Below are positions 36,471 to 39,371 of a DNA stretch of 39,371 bases, piece by piece. Each line of letters opens with the position of its first letter. The stretch's first letter is position 1. The stretch is from Flavobacteriales bacterium. Its GTDB lineage: Bacteria; Bacteroidota; Bacteroidia; Flavobacteriales_D; Sanyastnellaceae. The DNA is taken from assembly GCA_028823145.1 (NCBI GenBank), contig JAPKCA010000009.1, forward strand, positions 1 through 39,371, written 5' to 3'. The translations under genes were made by a program, and so were the position numbers. The notes under the pieces are model-generated. The model ran no database searches, was not told the origin of the DNA, and saw only the letters and a list, made by a program, of their open reading frames with translations.

Positions 36471-37628
36471 ATGAATTTTACGATTAACGAAAATCAACAA
36501 GCAATTCAGGCCATGGTGCGTGATTTTGCCATTCAAAAAATCCTTCCAAAAAGAATGGAGTGGGATGAAGCACAGCATTTCCCTCGTGAGTTGTTTCATG
36601 AAATGGGCGGACTTGGATTACTCGGAATGCTGGTTCCTGAAGAATATGGCGGAGCCGGACTGGGGTATATTGAATACAAAATCGCCATTGAAGAGATTTC
36701 CAAGGTCTGTGGATCTGTAGGTCTTTCCATGGCAGCTCACAACAGCCTTTGTGTGAATCATATCCTGACCTTTGGGAATGAGGAGCAGAAAAAGAGATTC
36801 TTGCCTGCATTGGCCTCCGGAGAGCATATTGGAGCATGGGGGTTGACGGAAGCGAATACAGGGAGCGATGCCATGCGAATGCGTTGCACCGCGGAGCGAG
36901 ATGAGGAGAAAGGGGGGTGGGTCTTGAATGGAACCAAAAACTGGATTACGCACGGGATTTCAGCAGAAGTTGCGGTCGTCCTTATCAGAACTGGTGAGCT
37001 TTTGGATAGTCATGGCATTACGGCATTTGTCGTTTTACGTGATCAACCGGGATTTGCTGGTGGGAAAAAGGAGAATAAGCTGGGCATGCGGAGTTCCGAG
37101 ACGGCAGAAATGATCTTTGACCAGTGTTTTGTGCCGGATGATCAGGTGTTGGGCAATGTCGGGGAGGGGTTTATTCAGGCCATGAAAATCCTTGACGGAG
37201 GAAGAATCAGCATCGCATCAATGGCATTGGGGATTGCAAAAGGAGCGCTTAAAACAGCGCGCGACTACTCACTGGAGCGAGAACAGTTCGGGCGCCCCAT
37301 TGGACATTTTCAGGCCATTGGTTTTAAGTTGGCGGACATGCACACACGCATTGAGGCAGCAGATTTGCTGACCATTCAGGCGTGCTGTTTGAAAAATGAT
37401 GGAAAGGCCTTGACCAAGGAATCGGCCATGGCAAAATACGAAGCATCTGAGGTCTGTGTTTATGTGGCAACAGAGGGGGTTCAGATATTGGGGGGATATG
37501 GTTACACCAAAGACTTTCCAGCTGAGAAATATTACCGTGATAGCAAGCTTTGTACAATTGGTGAGGGGACGAGTGAAATCCAGAAAATTGTGATCGCTCG
37601 TGAATTGATTCAAGCTTCATCGAAATGA
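36471..37628 (+). CDS. acyl-CoA dehydrogenase
   Basis: GLLGMLVPEEYGGAGLGYIEYKIAIEEIS, GAWGLTEANTGSDAMRMRCTAE, LNGTKNWITHG, ALGIAKGALKTARDYSLEREQFGRPIGHFQAIGFKLADM, GGYGYTKDFPAEKYYRDSKLCTIGEGTSEIQK. Confidence 0.97.
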   Translation: MNFTINENQQAIQAMVRDFAIQKILPKRMEWDEAQHFPRELFHEMGGLGLLGMLVPEEYGGAGLGYIEYKIAIEEISKVCGSVGLSMAAHNSLCVNHILTFGNEEQKKRFLPALASGEHIGAWGLTEANTGSDAMRMRCTAERDEEKGGWVLNGTKNWITHGISAEVAVVLIRTGELLDSHGITAFVVLRDQPGFAGGKKENKLGMRSSETAEMIFDQCFVPDDQVLGNVGEGFIQAMKILDGGRISIASMALGIAKGALKTARDYSLEREQFGRPIGHFQAIGFKLADMHTRIEAADLLTIQACCLKNDGKALTKESAMAKYEASEVCVYVATEGVQILGGYGYTKDFPAEKYYRDSKLCTIGEGTSEIQKIVIARELIQASSK

Positions 37629-37638
37629 TGAATTGAAA

Positions 37639-37669
37639 TTTGAGATTTCGGTATTTTAATGTAACTTTG
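37639..37669 (+). promoter_or_regulatory. canonical Bacteroidota sigma promoter upstream of rpsU
   Basis: TTTG (37639-37642)-N19-TAACTTTG (37662-37669), 18 bp before the rpsU ATG. Confidence 0.8.
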
Positions 37670-37687
37670 CGACCCAATTTTGAACCC

Positions 37688-37879
37688 ATGCTCTCAATTC
37701 CAGTAAAGGAAGGCGATAACATAGAACGCGCCTTGAAGCGTTTTAAAAAGAAATTTGATCGTACGAAGCGTATGCGTGAATTGCGTGCGCGCCGGGAATT
37801 CGTGAAGCCGAGTGTTCAAAATCGGGTGCAAATGAAGAAGGCCGTATACAAAAACGGTCTAAACATGAAAAACGAGTGA
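37688..37879 (+). CDS. rpsU: 30S ribosomal protein S21
   Basis: MLSIPVKEGDNIERALKRFKKKFDRTKRMRELRARREFVKPS. Confidence 0.97.
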   Translation: MLSIPVKEGDNIERALKRFKKKFDRTKRMRELRARREFVKPSVQNRVQMKKAVYKNGLNMKNE

Positions 37880-37902
37880 GGAATTCTTTTGTTTTTTAGA
37901 TG

Positions 37903-37945
37903 AAATGGGCGAGATTGTCGAACGACTTTCGCCCATTTTGTTTTG
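37903..37945 (+). terminator. hairpin plus T-tract after rpsU, running into the xerC/D start
   Basis: AAATGGGCGAGATTGTCGAACGACTTTCGCCCATTT (long stem with 2-nt bulge) followed by TGTTTTG. Confidence 0.75.
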
Positions 37946-38839
37946 AACCAAGTTTCGCCACACATATCTGAGTTCCTCGATTATTTATTGAAGGAAAAGA
38001 GGGGAAGCGTGCATACACTGCGCTGCTACCGCTCGGATTTGAACCAGTTATTGCGGTTCATGGGAGAACAATACGATTGTGAAGATCTTCGGGAAATCAC
38101 CTCAGAATGGCTTCGTTCATACGTTGTTGAGATGATGCGAAATGGCAAGGCACCTCGGACCATTCATCGTAAAATCAGTGCCTATCGAACGTATGTGCGT
38201 TATGCAAAGCGCAAAGGAATCATGGGTTCAGACCCTACGGATTCTGTAGCATTGCCTAAGCTTGCGAAGCGTTTGCCGAGTGTCGTCCCTGAGCATGCGA
38301 TGATGGAGTTGTTTGAAGAGGAGGCGTTTGCAAAGGACTGGAAAGGCCGCAGGGATCGCAGTGTCATCGCACTCATGTATGAAACTGGAATTCGATTGAG
38401 CGAATTGATTGCTCTTGAGGTCACGGATTTGGTGCGAGATCAAAGTGAGCTGCGGGTTGTAGGTAAAGGGAATAAAGAACGTCGACTTCCGTTGCTCGAA
38501 GAAACTGTTTCCAGCATCGAAGATCATTTGAATACCAGGCCTTTTAAGTCCCGCTATTTGTTCACATCTGATGCAGGTCGCAGCCTTTATCCATCATTTG
38601 TATATCGAAGAGTTCATTACTACCTTTCTCTTGTGAGTTCATTGCGCAAGAGCAGCCCTCACGTTTTAAGACATTCGTTTGCTACCCACCTTTTAAGCCG
38701 GGGAGCGGAATTGACAGCAGTCAAAGACCTTTTAGGTCATGCTTCGTTGAGTTCGACCCAGGTTTACACACACCAATCGCTTGCGCGGCTGAAGGAGTTA
38801 CACCAGGACAGTCCCTTGGATGTCAGACCCAAGGATTGA
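37943..38839 (+). CDS. tyrosine recombinase XerC/XerD family (TTG start)
   Basis: VSPHISEFLDYLLKEKRGSVHTLRCYRSDLNQLLRF; MYETGIRLSELIALEV; HVLRHSFATHLLSRGAELTAVKDLLGHASLSSTQVYTHQS. Confidence 0.94.
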   Translation: MNQVSPHISEFLDYLLKEKRGSVHTLRCYRSDLNQLLRFMGEQYDCEDLREITSEWLRSYVVEMMRNGKAPRTIHRKISAYRTYVRYAKRKGIMGSDPTDSVALPKLAKRLPSVVPEHAMMELFEEEAFAKDWKGRRDRSVIALMYETGIRLSELIALEVTDLVRDQSELRVVGKGNKERRLPLLEETVSSIEDHLNTRPFKSRYLFTSDAGRSLYPSFVYRRVHYYLSLVSSLRKSSPHVLRHSFATHLLSRGAELTAVKDLLGHASLSSTQVYTHQSLARLKELHQDSPLDVRPKD

Positions 38840-38854
38840 CCACAATTCCGTTGT

Positions 38855-39160
38855 ATGATGCAAGTACAGATTCATAGCATCCATTTTGATGCAGACCAGC
38901 AGTTGTTGGATTTTGTTCAATCTAAATTGAGCAAGCTGAGCACGTTTCATGATCAAATCATGTCATGTGAAGTTTTTCTTCGAATTGAGAAAAATGATGT
39001 TCGTGAGAACAAGTTGGTGGAAGTCAAACTTCATGTGCCCGGTGCCGATTTTTTTGCCAAGCGGAGAGCATCAAGCTTTGAGGCTTCAGTGGATGAGGTT
39101 GTTGCGGCACTGAGAAGGCAGGTAAAGAAGCATAAGAAACTCCGAGATATCGCTGCGTAA
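38855..39160 (+). CDS. hpf: ribosome hibernation promoting factor / RaiA family
   Basis: VQIHSIHFDADQQLLDFVQSKLSKLSTFHDQIMSCEVFLRIEKND...VEVKLHVPGADFFAKRRASSFEASVDEVVAALRRQVKKHK. Confidence 0.92.
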   Translation: MMQVQIHSIHFDADQQLLDFVQSKLSKLSTFHDQIMSCEVFLRIEKNDVRENKLVEVKLHVPGADFFAKRRASSFEASVDEVVAALRRQVKKHKKLRDIAA

Positions 39161-39225
39161 GCGGCTGGTCCGGAGGTATTTGTACAAGCTCATTTTTCTG
39201 TTGCGGGAAAAGATCCTCAAAGGGC

Positions 39226-39255
39226 TTGTAAGCACGAGATTCTTTCTTACATTTG
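39226..39255 (+). promoter_or_regulatory. canonical Bacteroidota sigma promoter of the tRNA operon
   Basis: TTG (39226-39228)-N19-TACATTTG (39248-39255). Confidence 0.75.
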
Positions 39256-39303
39256 CCGTCCTGAAAACCGGGGCGTTAGCGCCTCTGTTCTTTGAAAAAT
39301 GAT

Positions 39304-39371
39304 GCCGATGTAGCTCAGTTGGCCAGAGCAGCTGATTTGTAATCAGCGGGTCGGGGGTTCGAATCCCTCCA
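39304..39371 (+). tRNA. tRNA-Thr (anticodon TGT), 3' end truncated by the window edge
   Basis: GCCGATG acceptor, D-arm GCTCAGTTGGCCAGAGC, anticodon arm GCTGA-TTTGTAA-TCAGC, T-arm GGGGG-TTCGAAT-CCCTC. Confidence 0.95.

Noticed and set aside
1-39371. CRISPR array, transposon, prophage, toxin-antitoxin or defence island
   Set aside because: No regularly spaced repeats, transposase, integrase island or defence gene seen; the single tyrosine recombinase lies in a housekeeping context next to rpsU and hpf and looks like chromosomal XerC/D

Overview
This 39.4 kb window reads as ordinary core chromosome of a Bacteroidota (Flavobacteriia-like) bacterium. The lineage call rests on TAnnTTTG-type promoters, a T9SS C-terminal sorting domain, a type III glutamine synthetase, and purM-prfA-pyrF and rpsU-xerC-hpf-tRNA gene orders. 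From left to right: the 3' part of rsmG; an orphan OmpR-type response regulator on the minus strand; a compact menaquinone cluster (hotdog thioesterase-menF-menD-menB-menA-menC-menE); rdgB; accA; a lipoprotein with an OmpA-like segment and TPRs; a minus-strand block (trmH-like, uvrB, rplI, rpsR, rpsF); dnaX; a TonB-dependent receptor; an S4 protein; a GNAT; an aminotransferase; a large PNGase F/LamG/T9SS secreted protein; glnN; a TPR/PD40/OmpA protein; purM; prfA; pyrF; an AGCS symporter; a helix-hairpin-helix protein; apt; acyl-CoA dehydrogenase; rpsU; xerC/D; hpf; and a truncated tRNA-Thr(TGT). I saw no CRISPR array, transposon, prophage or obvious defence island. The strongest unusual signal is in dnaX. 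The reading frame ends right after an A10 run, and the tau C-terminal part continues in another frame through the same run, which fits slippage-dependent production of gamma and tau. Other leads are a three-arm complementary element upstream of glnN, a LamG-containing PNGase F-like T9SS cargo, a boxA-like leader before the tRNA operon, a possible 46-aa small ORF after pyrF, a TTG start for xerC inside a terminator T-tract, and a likely leaderless menD promoter. No wholly new multi-gene system was evident.
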